Shown piece by piece: positions 40,231 through 46,417 of a DNA stretch of 46,417 nt. A program made the translations under genes and the position numbers. Origin of the DNA: an uncultured Bacteroidales bacterium. Its GTDB lineage: Bacteria > Bacteroidota > Bacteroidia > Bacteroidales > FEN-979. The number at the start of each line of letters is the position of its first letter. Positions within the stretch are counted from its first letter, which is position 1. The notes below the pieces were generated by a model, which was not told where the DNA came from, ran no database searches, and saw only the letters and a program-made list of their open reading frames with translations. The stretch covers positions 1-46,417 of the forward strand of contig CAIYJU010000067.1 of the NCBI GenBank assembly GCA_903926565.1. The letters run 5' to 3'.

Positions 40231-42252
40231 TTGGAATTTAATCTCACATCTGAATTCAAACCCACCGGAGATCAGCCGGAAGCGATTAAACAGCTGGTAG
40301 AAGGTATACGGCGTGGCGATCCCGGACAGGTATTGCTGGGTGTGACAGGCTCTGGCAAGACATTCACCATCGCCAATGCCATCCAGCAGGTTCAAAAACC
40401 AACCTTGGTACTGAGTCACAATAAAACACTGGCAGCGCAGCTCTACGGTGAGTTCAAGCAGTTTTTCCCCGACAATGCGGTAGAATTCTTTGTTTCATAC
40501 TACGACTATTACCAGCCGGAGGCCTTCATCCCGGTTACGAATACATACATTGAAAAAGACCTCTCCATCAACGAAGAGATCGAAAAATTGAGGCTCAGTG
40601 CCTCTTCTGCCCTGTTATCAGGACGGCGGGATATCATTGTGGTTTCATCGGTTTCCTGCATTTATGGGATCGGAAACCCGGATGATTTCAACGAGAATGT
40701 AATCCGGCTTCAGCCGGGTGACCAGGTTGGCCGGAAGAAACTCTTGAATTCACTTGTCAACAGTCTGTATTCCAGAACCGAAGGAGAATTTACCCGGGGC
40801 CGGTTTCGTGTGAAAGGAGATTCAGTCGATATTTTTCCGGCGTATGCAGACATTGCCTATCGGGTGATTTTCCTTGGCAATGAAGTGGAAAGCATGGAGT
40901 CTTTTGATCCGCTGACCGGGCGAAAAATTGAAAAGATGGACCAGATGACCCTCTATCCGGCAAACATATTTGTGACATCCCAGGACAAGATGCGGGAAGC
41001 GCTGGTCGAAATACAGGATGATCTTATCAGGCAGTGTGCCTACTTCAGGGAAAATGGCAAGGACCTGGAGGCTAAACGCCTTGAAGACCGTGTAAGCTAT
41101 GATATTGAAATGATGCGTGAACTTGGCTACTGTTCAGGGATTGAAAACTATTCAAGGTACTTTGATGGCAGAAACTCCGGGTCCAGGCCATTCTGTTTGC
41201 TCGACTTTTTCCCGGAGGATTTTTTAATGGTCATCGATGAAAGTCATGTGAGCATCCCGCAGATCCGCGCAATGTTCGGCGGTGACCGGTCACGTAAACA
41301 GACCCTTGTTGAGTATGGGTTCCGGCTCCCTTCTGCCATGGATAACCGGCCACTTAAGTTTGAAGAGTTTGAATCGATCGTCACGCAAACCATCTATGTC
41401 AGCGCCACTCCTGCCGATTTTGAGCTGCAGAAGTGTGAAGGAATCATGGTGGAGCAGGTCATCCGGCCAACCGGATTGCTTGATCCATATGTTGAAGTAA
41501 GGCCAAGCCTCAGGCAGATTGACGATCTCCTCGATGAAATAAACCAGCGGATTATCAAACATGAACGTACGCTGGTTACAACGCTCACCAAACGAATGGC
41601 TGAAGAGCTGACCAATTACTTTACCAGGATAGATATCCGGTGCCGGTACATCCATTCTGATGTAGACACGCTGGAACGGGTTGAAATCCTCAGGGATTTA
41701 AGACTCGGAGTATTTGACGTTCTGGTGGGGGTGAATCTTCTTCGCGAAGGACTCGACCTGCCGGAGGTATCCCTGGTCGCCATCCTGGATGCTGATAAGG
41801 AGGGTTTCCTCCGTTCGGAGCGTTCACTTACCCAAACAGCTGGGCGTGCCGCCAGGAATGTGAACAGCAAGGTGATCATGTATGCCGACAAGATCACAGA
41901 ATCGATGAAACGGATGATGGATGAAACGAACCGCCGCCGCGAAAAGCAGGTTGCATACAACGTCATGCACAACATCACTCCTACCCAGATTGTAAAAAGC
42001 ACCCGGGATATTTTAGGACAAACCGCTGTTGCTGAAGGAAACAAACCAGCACCCGTTCCCTATTATGAGACCGAGAAAATAGATGTTGCGGCCGATCCGC
42101 TGATCCAATACCTGTCGAAGGAAAAAATTCAGAAACTTATTACCCGCAACCGCAAAGCCATGGAGGAGGCGGTAAAAAGCCTTGATTTCCTGGAAGCTGC
42201 GCGGTTAAGAGATGAGTTAAAAGCGCTTCAGGGGATGATTGATAAAACATAA
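40231..42252 (+). CDS. uvrB: UvrABC system protein B
   Basis: A 673-residue nucleotide-excision-repair helicase-like ATPase. The Walker A motif is 'GVTGSGKT' at residues 37-44, the beta-hairpin 'YYDYYQPEAF' at about 90, the DEAD-like 'MVIDESHVS', helicase motif VI 'QTAGRAARN', and the C-terminal UVR motif 'LDFLEAARLRDELKAL'. It receives DNA from UvrA, verifies damage and recruits UvrC. The length is normal. The start codon is TTG at 40231, 11 nt after the EEP hydrolase. Confidence 0.98.
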   Translation: MEFNLTSEFKPTGDQPEAIKQLVEGIRRGDPGQVLLGVTGSGKTFTIANAIQQVQKPTLVLSHNKTLAAQLYGEFKQFFPDNAVEFFVSYYDYYQPEAFIPVTNTYIEKDLSINEEIEKLRLSASSALLSGRRDIIVVSSVSCIYGIGNPDDFNENVIRLQPGDQVGRKKLLNSLVNSLYSRTEGEFTRGRFRVKGDSVDIFPAYADIAYRVIFLGNEVESMESFDPLTGRKIEKMDQMTLYPANIFVTSQDKMREALVEIQDDLIRQCAYFRENGKDLEAKRLEDRVSYDIEMMRELGYCSGIENYSRYFDGRNSGSRPFCLLDFFPEDFLMVIDESHVSIPQIRAMFGGDRSRKQTLVEYGFRLPSAMDNRPLKFEEFESIVTQTIYVSATPADFELQKCEGIMVEQVIRPTGLLDPYVEVRPSLRQIDDLLDEINQRIIKHERTLVTTLTKRMAEELTNYFTRIDIRCRYIHSDVDTLERVEILRDLRLGVFDVLVGVNLLREGLDLPEVSLVAILDADKEGFLRSERSLTQTAGRAARNVNSKVIMYADKITESMKRMMDETNRRREKQVAYNVMHNITPTQIVKSTRDILGQTAVAEGNKPAPVPYYETEKIDVAADPLIQYLSKEKIQKLITRNRKAMEEAVKSLDFLEAARLRDELKALQGMIDKT

Positions 42253-42264
42253 ACCGCGGTAAAT

Positions 42265-42300
42265 GAAAAAGGCTGATTACATATGCAATCAGCCTTTTTC
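42265..42300. terminator. Bidirectional terminator between uvrB and the FKBP lipoprotein gene
   Basis: GAAAAAGGCTGATT (42265-42278) pairs perfectly with AATCAGCCTTTTTC (42287-42300) around an 8-nt loop. Each strand has A-run before and T-run after, so it can serve both converging genes. Confidence 0.85.
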
Positions 42301-42318
42301 AAATGCAAATTCCGCAGG

Positions 42319-43626
42319 TTACTTCACATCCATCAGCTCAACATCAAATACGAGTGTGGAATAGGGTGGAATCTGGCCCATATCGCGTTCTCCGTAAGCA
42401 ATGTTCGAAGGAATTACCAGGGTGGCTTTTCCACCAACATTCATCATGGCAATGCCTTCATCCCATCCTTTGATCACCTGACCTTGTCCTAAAGTAAATT
42501 CAAATGGTTCATTGCGGTCGCGGGATGAATCAAATTTGGTTCCGTTCAGCAGGGTACCGGTATAATGGACTTTAACCTTTTTGCCGGCTGCGGCTTTGGT
42601 ACCTGTTCCTTTTACTTTCTCAACATAAATCAACCCCGAAGCAGTTGGTTTACCTGTGATTTTATGATCAACCAGATATTTCTTCATAAGATCTCCTTCT
42701 TGTTTTTTATTGGTTTCGAGTTTTGCTCCCTCTTCTTTTTTCTTTGCAGCCTCTATTTTATCATGATCTGCCTTTGACACTACATCAATGATCTCAACAT
42801 CATAAATAACAGTTGAATAAGGAGGAACCATGGCACCACGGCCAGATTCGCCAAAAGCTATTTGCGAAGGAACAACCAGGATCGCTTTGCCGCCTTTCAA
42901 CATTCTGGAAACACCTTCTTCAAATCCAGGGGTATCAAATTTCTTCCCGTATTCAAATTCCATCGGTTCTCCCCGCTCAAGTGTTGAAAAGACCTTTTTA
43001 CCATCAACGAGAGATACATTGAAATGTGCTTTTACCCATACACCAGTATCAATTTTGGCACCTTTTCCAGTCAGGGTTTCAATAAAATACAACCCCGAAG
43101 CCGTGGGGGCTGCTGTAACTTTCTTTTCTTCAATATATTTCTTCAGGGCATCTTCCTCTTTTTTCATCATGGTCACCGGTGAATCAATAGAAAGCATGGT
43201 AATGTAGAAATGGATAACGCTGTTGCTGTCAACAAACGGAGGACGTTTAGGCTGACGGAATGTCTTGGTAAACAAAGAGTCGGCATTGATAATAAAATCG
43301 GCACTGTCGCCGGCTGAAAGCATACGGATGCCTTCGTAAATATCACCTTTAAAATCAGAGGCAGGCAATTGAAAACGAACAGGAGCCTGCATAGCGGTTT
43401 TACTGTCAAACAGTGTTGAATCCTTATACTTATAGCTCATATTCAGGGAAATCCAGTCACCCTGCTTTGCCTTAATAGTGTCTTTACTCACTTTATACAA
43501 CTTATAATACAAGCCTGTTGCTGTTTTATCATAACCAGGATATTTTGATGAACAAGCCAACATTGTCAAGGCAACCAACATTACGATGACCAATGGATTA
43601 ACAATCATTTTTTTCATACTTAGCAT
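42319..43626 (-). CDS. Lipoprotein with three FKBP-type peptidyl-prolyl isomerase domains
   Basis: A 435-residue envelope lipoprotein. The signal ends in the lipobox-like 'LTMLAC' at about residue 25 (ATG 43617 is an alternative start). Three FKBP-like domains follow: a divergent one at about 55-150 ('GDWISLNMSYKYKD', 'GIRMLSAGDSADFII'), a second at about 195-280 ('VKAHFNVSLVDGKKVFST', 'GVSRMLKGGKAILVVPS') and a third, most canonical one at about 350-435 ('KVKVHYTGTLLNGTKFDSS', 'AYGERDMGQIPPYSTLVFD'). Charged helical linkers join them. It should speed proline isomerisation or act as a folding chaperone for outer-membrane or periplasmic proteins. Only the third domain keeps most active-site residues. 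Confidence 0.92.
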   Translation of the reverse strand: MLSMKKMIVNPLVIVMLVALTMLACSSKYPGYDKTATGLYYKLYKVSKDTIKAKQGDWISLNMSYKYKDSTLFDSKTAMQAPVRFQLPASDFKGDIYEGIRMLSAGDSADFIINADSLFTKTFRQPKRPPFVDSNSVIHFYITMLSIDSPVTMMKKEEDALKKYIEEKKVTAAPTASGLYFIETLTGKGAKIDTGVWVKAHFNVSLVDGKKVFSTLERGEPMEFEYGKKFDTPGFEEGVSRMLKGGKAILVVPSQIAFGESGRGAMVPPYSTVIYDVEIIDVVSKADHDKIEAAKKKEEGAKLETNKKQEGDLMKKYLVDHKITGKPTASGLIYVEKVKGTGTKAAAGKKVKVHYTGTLLNGTKFDSSRDRNEPFEFTLGQGQVIKGWDEGIAMMNVGGKATLVIPSNIAYGERDMGQIPPYSTLVFDVELMDVK

Positions 43627-43800
43627 TTTAAAAGTTTTGGTTAATAATTATTGAACAGATTTATTTTCTTGATTAAAAATTCAATTTTCTGAATATTTGA
43701 TTTTGATGGCTTTACAAATACAGTGCATCTATATTTTGTTTTATTTTCATCACTGAACCAGCAAATTAACCAAAACCGATGGTTGGGTTATTTCGACCGG

Positions 43801-43808
43801 CAAAGATA
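43801..43808 (-). promoter_or_regulatory. -7 element upstream of the three-domain FKBP gene
   Basis: On the minus strand this is TATCTTTG. A start near 43794 would give a leader of about 170 nt. The rest of the 258-nt gap is AT-rich without other recognisable features. Confidence 0.35.
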
Positions 43809-43884
43809 CTAAACTACTCCTTACATATTTGCATTGCAATTGTTGATTTTTCAACATAATATGATCATAAATATCAAGGAAAAG

Positions 43885-44448
43885 TTATTTTTTTGACTGA
43901 TCAACCCGGCACACTTCCACATCAAAAACGATGGAAGCCCTTGCAGGTATCGACGTATTGTCTCCCAGCAATCCGTAACCAAGATGGGACGGAACGATAA
44001 GTTTTGCTTTACTCCCTTGATTCATAAGCAGAATCCCCTCTTCCAGTCCGCTAACTATTTGTCTTTTGCCAACAAGCAGCGTGATGAAAGCTACTGAATC
44101 GGATCGCAAAACAGACTCACCTGTCAACAGGTTAATTTTATATCGGATTGACACCTGGTCGCCCGGTTTTACCGGACGGCCATCGCCTTGTTTATAAATC
44201 ATATATCTCAAACCCGTCTCAGTTTTCTTCATTTGCCACTGGTACCTGAGAATATAGTCTTCAATCTCCTGACTCTCCGTACCGACAATCTCCTGGTTAT
44301 ACGCAGCAACAGAATCCTCCAATTGTTTGTCTGTAGTCTCTGCGCCTTGCGGTGGACCGGATGAATTACAGGAAACCATCATAATCATGGCCAATGCAGC
44401 GAAAAATTCTGAAATTGACCGAAAACCATTGATTTTGAATGCATTCAA
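43885..44448 (-). CDS. GldI-like FKBP-type peptidyl-prolyl isomerase lipoprotein
   Basis: A 187-residue lipoprotein (signal with 'MIMMVSC' lipobox near residue 27) carrying one FKBP domain: 'GDQVSIRYKINLLTGESVLRS' region, 'IVSGLEEGILLMNQGSKAKL' region and 'PSHLGYGLLGDNTSIPA'. Gene order (ndk, DHH phosphoesterase, then this) and length match the GldI family, known from gliding motility and protein secretion in Flavobacterium. Bacteroidota that do not glide also carry it, so no motility is implied. It follows the DHH gene with one base between them and is co-transcribed with it. Confidence 0.88.
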   Translation of the reverse strand: MNAFKINGFRSISEFFAALAMIMMVSCNSSGPPQGAETTDKQLEDSVAAYNQEIVGTESQEIEDYILRYQWQMKKTETGLRYMIYKQGDGRPVKPGDQVSIRYKINLLTGESVLRSDSVAFITLLVGKRQIVSGLEEGILLMNQGSKAKLIVPSHLGYGLLGDNTSIPARASIVFDVEVCRVDQSKK

Positions 44449-44449
44449 A

Positions 44450-45469
44450 TTAATAGACAGATTTTAGCATGGTTTGAAAAGATGGTAAAAGCTGCCTGAA
44501 TTTCAGGATGGTTTCTTCAAGTGAGGTAGTGCAGTTTGCCCCCGCAGCATTGCGGTGCCCGCCCCCGTTAAAATATTTTGTTGCGAACGAATTAACTGCA
44601 AATGAACCCTTTGAACGAAACGAAACCTTCACAATTCCATCGCGCTCCATGAACAACGCTGCTAGGTTTATATCCTTTATCGAAAGTGCGTAATTTACCA
44701 CGCCCTCTGTGTCTCCGATCTGGTGGTTAAATCGCTCCAGGTCCTCCTTTGAAAGGGTAATGTATGCCGTATGAAATTCAGGCAGTACGACAAGCTGATC
44801 GCTGATGGAATAACCCAACAGCCGCAGCCTGCTTTCGGAGTAGGTATCGTAAATCAGCCTGTGCAGGTGCTCACCGTCGATTCCAAGTCTGAAGAGTTCA
44901 GCCATGATCAGATATGTTTTAACATAGTTGCAGGAATAACTGAGTGAGCCTGTATCTGTTATAATACCTGCGTAGATACACCCTGCAATCTCTTTATCAA
45001 GGAGGTGGAGATCTCCCATCGCTTCGATAAAATTATAAACAAGCTCCGAGGTGGATGAAATCTTCGAAATGGAAATCTGCAGTTCAAACTCATCAGTCGG
45101 GTTCAAATGGTGATCGATCAACACTTTGGTTACTGGTGACTGACGGACAAGTGATCCTGCCGCATTGAGGCGGCTCAGGCTGTTATAGTCTGCCGCAATG
45201 ATTAATTCAGCTTTTGTGATCGCTTCCTTACAGGCAACCTCATCGGATGAGAATACCAAAATCTCATTGCACCCACTCATCCAGGCAAGGAAATCCGGGT
45301 AAGGATCGGGGATCATGACCTGTACCGAATGGTTTTTCTTTTTCAGGTAGGATGCAAGTGCCAGACTTGATCCTATGGCGTCTCCATCCGGGTTGGAATG
45401 GGTTGTTATAAGTATGCGTAAAGGTTGGGAAATCTTTGCAGCAATAAGGTTAAAGTCAGTATTTTCCAA
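44450..45469 (-). CDS. DHH-family phosphoesterase (NrnA-like)
   Basis: A 339-residue cytosolic phosphoesterase of the DHH/DHHA1 type. Metal-binding motifs are present: 'THSNPDGDAIGSSLAL' near the N-terminus, 'IAADYN', 'LIDHHLNP' (the DHH motif), 'GIITDTGSLSYS', and the C-terminal substrate motif 'GGGHRNAAG'. Such enzymes degrade short oligoribonucleotides (nanoRNA) and dephosphorylate pAp. The latter would be relevant to a sulfotransferase that releases pAp, but the gene is a general housekeeping gene in this phylum. It is divergent from ndk. Confidence 0.92.
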   Translation of the reverse strand: MENTDFNLIAAKISQPLRILITTHSNPDGDAIGSSLALASYLKKKNHSVQVMIPDPYPDFLAWMSGCNEILVFSSDEVACKEAITKAELIIAADYNSLSRLNAAGSLVRQSPVTKVLIDHHLNPTDEFELQISISKISSTSELVYNFIEAMGDLHLLDKEIAGCIYAGIITDTGSLSYSCNYVKTYLIMAELFRLGIDGEHLHRLIYDTYSESRLRLLGYSISDQLVVLPEFHTAYITLSKEDLERFNHQIGDTEGVVNYALSIKDINLAALFMERDGIVKVSFRSKGSFAVNSFATKYFNGGGHRNAAGANCTTSLEETILKFRQLLPSFQTMLKSVY

Positions 45470-45491
45470 TTAGTTCAGCGTTAATTCATGG

Positions 45492-45499
45492 CAAAATTA
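45492..45499 (-). promoter_or_regulatory. -7 element upstream of the DHH gene
   Basis: On the minus strand this reads TAATTTTG, about 22 nt upstream of the ATG at 45469. It forms a divergent pair with the element at 45521. Confidence 0.4.
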
Positions 45500-45520
45500 A
45501 GGATAATTAAAATATAATCG

Positions 45521-45528
45521 TAATTTTG
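45521..45528 (+). promoter_or_regulatory. -7 element upstream of ndk
   Basis: TAATTTTG matches TAnnTTTG; a start near 45535 leaves about 17 nt to the ATG at 45552. No clear TTTG box upstream. Confidence 0.4.
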
Positions 45529-45551
45529 TTTCCGCTAAACAACATCGAATT

Positions 45552-45974
45552 ATGACAACAGGAAACATCACTTTTACCATGATCAAACCATCCGCATTTC
45601 AGGCTGGTTTTACCGGGAATATATTTGCTAAAATTGAGGAAGCCGGATATAAAATCAAAGCCATGAAAAAAATCTCTTTAAGCAAAGAGCAGGCCGGCCA
45701 CTTTTATGAAATGCACAGAGAAAGGCCCTTTTACGGGGAATTGACTGATTTTATGTCCTCGGGTCCCATCGTTGCTGCCATCCTTGAAAAGGAGAATGCA
45801 GTTGAATCATTCCGTAAATTCATCGGGGCCACTGATCCGGCTAAGGCAGATGAGGGAACTATCAGGAAGCTTTATGGTAAAAACCTGAGTGAGAATGCAG
45901 TGCATGGTTCTGACAGTGATGAAAGTGCCGCACGTGAAGCAGGATTCTTTTTCTCTTTTCTCGAAACCGTCTGA
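45552..45974 (+). CDS. ndk: Nucleoside diphosphate kinase
   Basis: A 140-residue enzyme that transfers the gamma-phosphate of ATP to nucleoside diphosphates through a phosphohistidine. The active-site segment '[20 protein letters not shown]' holds the catalytic histidine in its complete family signature (N-x-x-H-G-S-D-S-x-x-S-A). '[10 protein letters not shown]' at the N-terminus and '[17 protein letters not shown]' in the middle are also standard. Length is normal. It ends 2 nt before the stop of the converging XRE gene. Confidence 0.98.
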   Translation: MTTGNITFTMIKPSAFQAGFTGNIFAKIEEAGYKIKAMKKISLSKEQAGHFYEMHRERPFYGELTDFMSSGPIVAAILEKENAVESFRKFIGATDPAKADEGTIRKLYGKNLSENAVHGSDSDESAAREAGFFFSFLETV

Positions 45975-45976
45975 TA

Positions 45977-46411
45977 TCATTCAGGGTCATACTCCCTGAA
46001 TGTTTTATCTTCATAGAAAACAACAATTTTCTCGATTTTTCGCTCTGTTTTCTCCTTTCTGACCTGCCGTAATGGTTTAGGCTCGGGTTTTATTTCTACT
46101 ATATCAGGCTGATCAAATAACGTGGGCTGCACTTTGGGGATGCCAACAGGCTCATCTTCCCTGGTGGTAATGTTATCTGCACGACTCATATTCTCATTAG
46201 TTCCGGTTTCCTGATCTATTGTCCCGTAAAGCAAATAATCAGCTTTCACATCAGGAAACCGTTTCATAACCTTCATGATAAATTCGAGGCTGGGATTATT
46301 GCGCCCGGAAATCAGATGGGACATTCCTGATCGCTGAATACCGATTTCATCGGCAAATTGAGAGGGGGTTAAATTCTTCTCCTTCATCAAATCTAAAATC
46401 CGTTCAATCAT
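45977..46411 (-). CDS. XRE-family transcriptional regulator
   Basis: A 144-residue protein with an N-terminal helix-turn-helix of the Cro/C1 type: 'KEKNLTPSQFADEIGIQRS' then 'MSHLISGRNNPSLEFIMKVM' (about residues 10-50). The C-terminal two-thirds are acidic and proline/lysine-rich with no recognisable domain, ending in 'KIVVFYEDKTFREYDPE', a short beta-type segment. This two-part layout is common among Bacteroidota regulators whose target is unknown. The whole gene fits in the window, with the ATG 6 nt from the right edge. Confidence 0.88.
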   Translation of the reverse strand: MIERILDLMKEKNLTPSQFADEIGIQRSGMSHLISGRNNPSLEFIMKVMKRFPDVKADYLLYGTIDQETGTNENMSRADNITTREDEPVGIPKVQPTLFDQPDIVEIKPEPKPLRQVRKEKTERKIEKIVVFYEDKTFREYDPE

Positions 46412-46417
46412 ATTGCA

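Noticed and set aside
1..46417. Prophage, integrative element or genomic-island borders
   Set aside because: No integrase, tRNA, attachment-site-like repeats, transposase or phage structural genes were found on either side of the cluster.

Overview
The window is chromosomal DNA from a member of the Bacteroidota, probably a Bacteroidales-like or related lineage known mainly from uncultured genomes. Three things point there. The housekeeping gene blocks have a typical Bacteroidota order (mutL - rhomboid - rhomboid - EEP hydrolase - uvrB; ndk / DHH phosphoesterase / FKBP lipoprotein). Many intergenic regions carry the Bacteroidota -7 promoter element TAnnTTTG, some with a TTTG/TTG box about 20 nt upstream, and Shine-Dalgarno sequences are mostly absent. 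There is a TonB-dependent receptor with a carboxypeptidase-like N-terminal domain, and there are several families that are common mainly in this phylum (DUF6132, DUF6580, a GldI-like FKBP lipoprotein). Base composition looks moderate throughout. I see no tRNA, rRNA, CRISPR array, transposase or integrase.

Layout. (1) 1-4670, housekeeping: the 3' part of a thioredoxin / thioredoxin-reductase fusion, a DUF302 protein, two small membrane proteins, then zwf-pgl of the oxidative pentose phosphate pathway behind a good promoter. (2) 4671-5082, a gene-free gap with two hairpins, the second a strong terminator. (3) 5083-30986, a roughly 26 kb biosynthetic gene cluster. (4) 30987-46417, a secreted protein of unknown function, a YtcJ-like amidohydrolase, a DUF6580 membrane protein, mutL, two rhomboids, an EEP hydrolase, uvrB, two FKBP lipoproteins, a DHH phosphoesterase, ndk and an XRE regulator.

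The cluster is the part to look at. It encodes a dissociated (type II-like) acyl-chain assembly line: a KAS III-like protein with an altered active site, an intact FabF-type ketosynthase, a stand-alone malonyl transferase, two acyl carrier proteins, a FabZ-fold dehydratase-like protein and a hotdog thioesterase. No FabG ketoreductase is present. Beta-carbon enzymes of the beta-oxidation type are there instead: a 3-hydroxyacyl-CoA dehydrogenase, two tandem crotonases, and a large protein that looks like an FMN TIM-barrel of the FabK/nitronate-monooxygenase superfamily. Around these sit four cobalamin-binding-type radical SAM enzymes (two on the opposite strand), an aromatic-type O-methyltransferase, a PaaK-like adenylating enzyme, a BtrH-type carrier-to-acceptor acyltransferase, a sulfotransferase, a family-2 glycosyltransferase with DUF2062, a c-type haem protein, a TonB-dependent receptor and an ABC-2 permease without its ATPase.

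My inference is a lipid-like or aryl-polyene-like product: a starter acid is activated, extended with malonyl units, C-methylated or rearranged by the radical SAM enzymes, O-methylated, possibly sulfated and glycosylated, transferred to an acceptor by the BtrH-like enzyme and moved to the envelope. The gene content partly recalls flexirubin/aryl polyene clusters (BtrH, GT2-DUF2062, ACPs, FabF) and partly clusters rich in B12-radical SAM enzymes, but it matches no described pathway that I recognise. All functional statements come from reading motifs; no database search was run.
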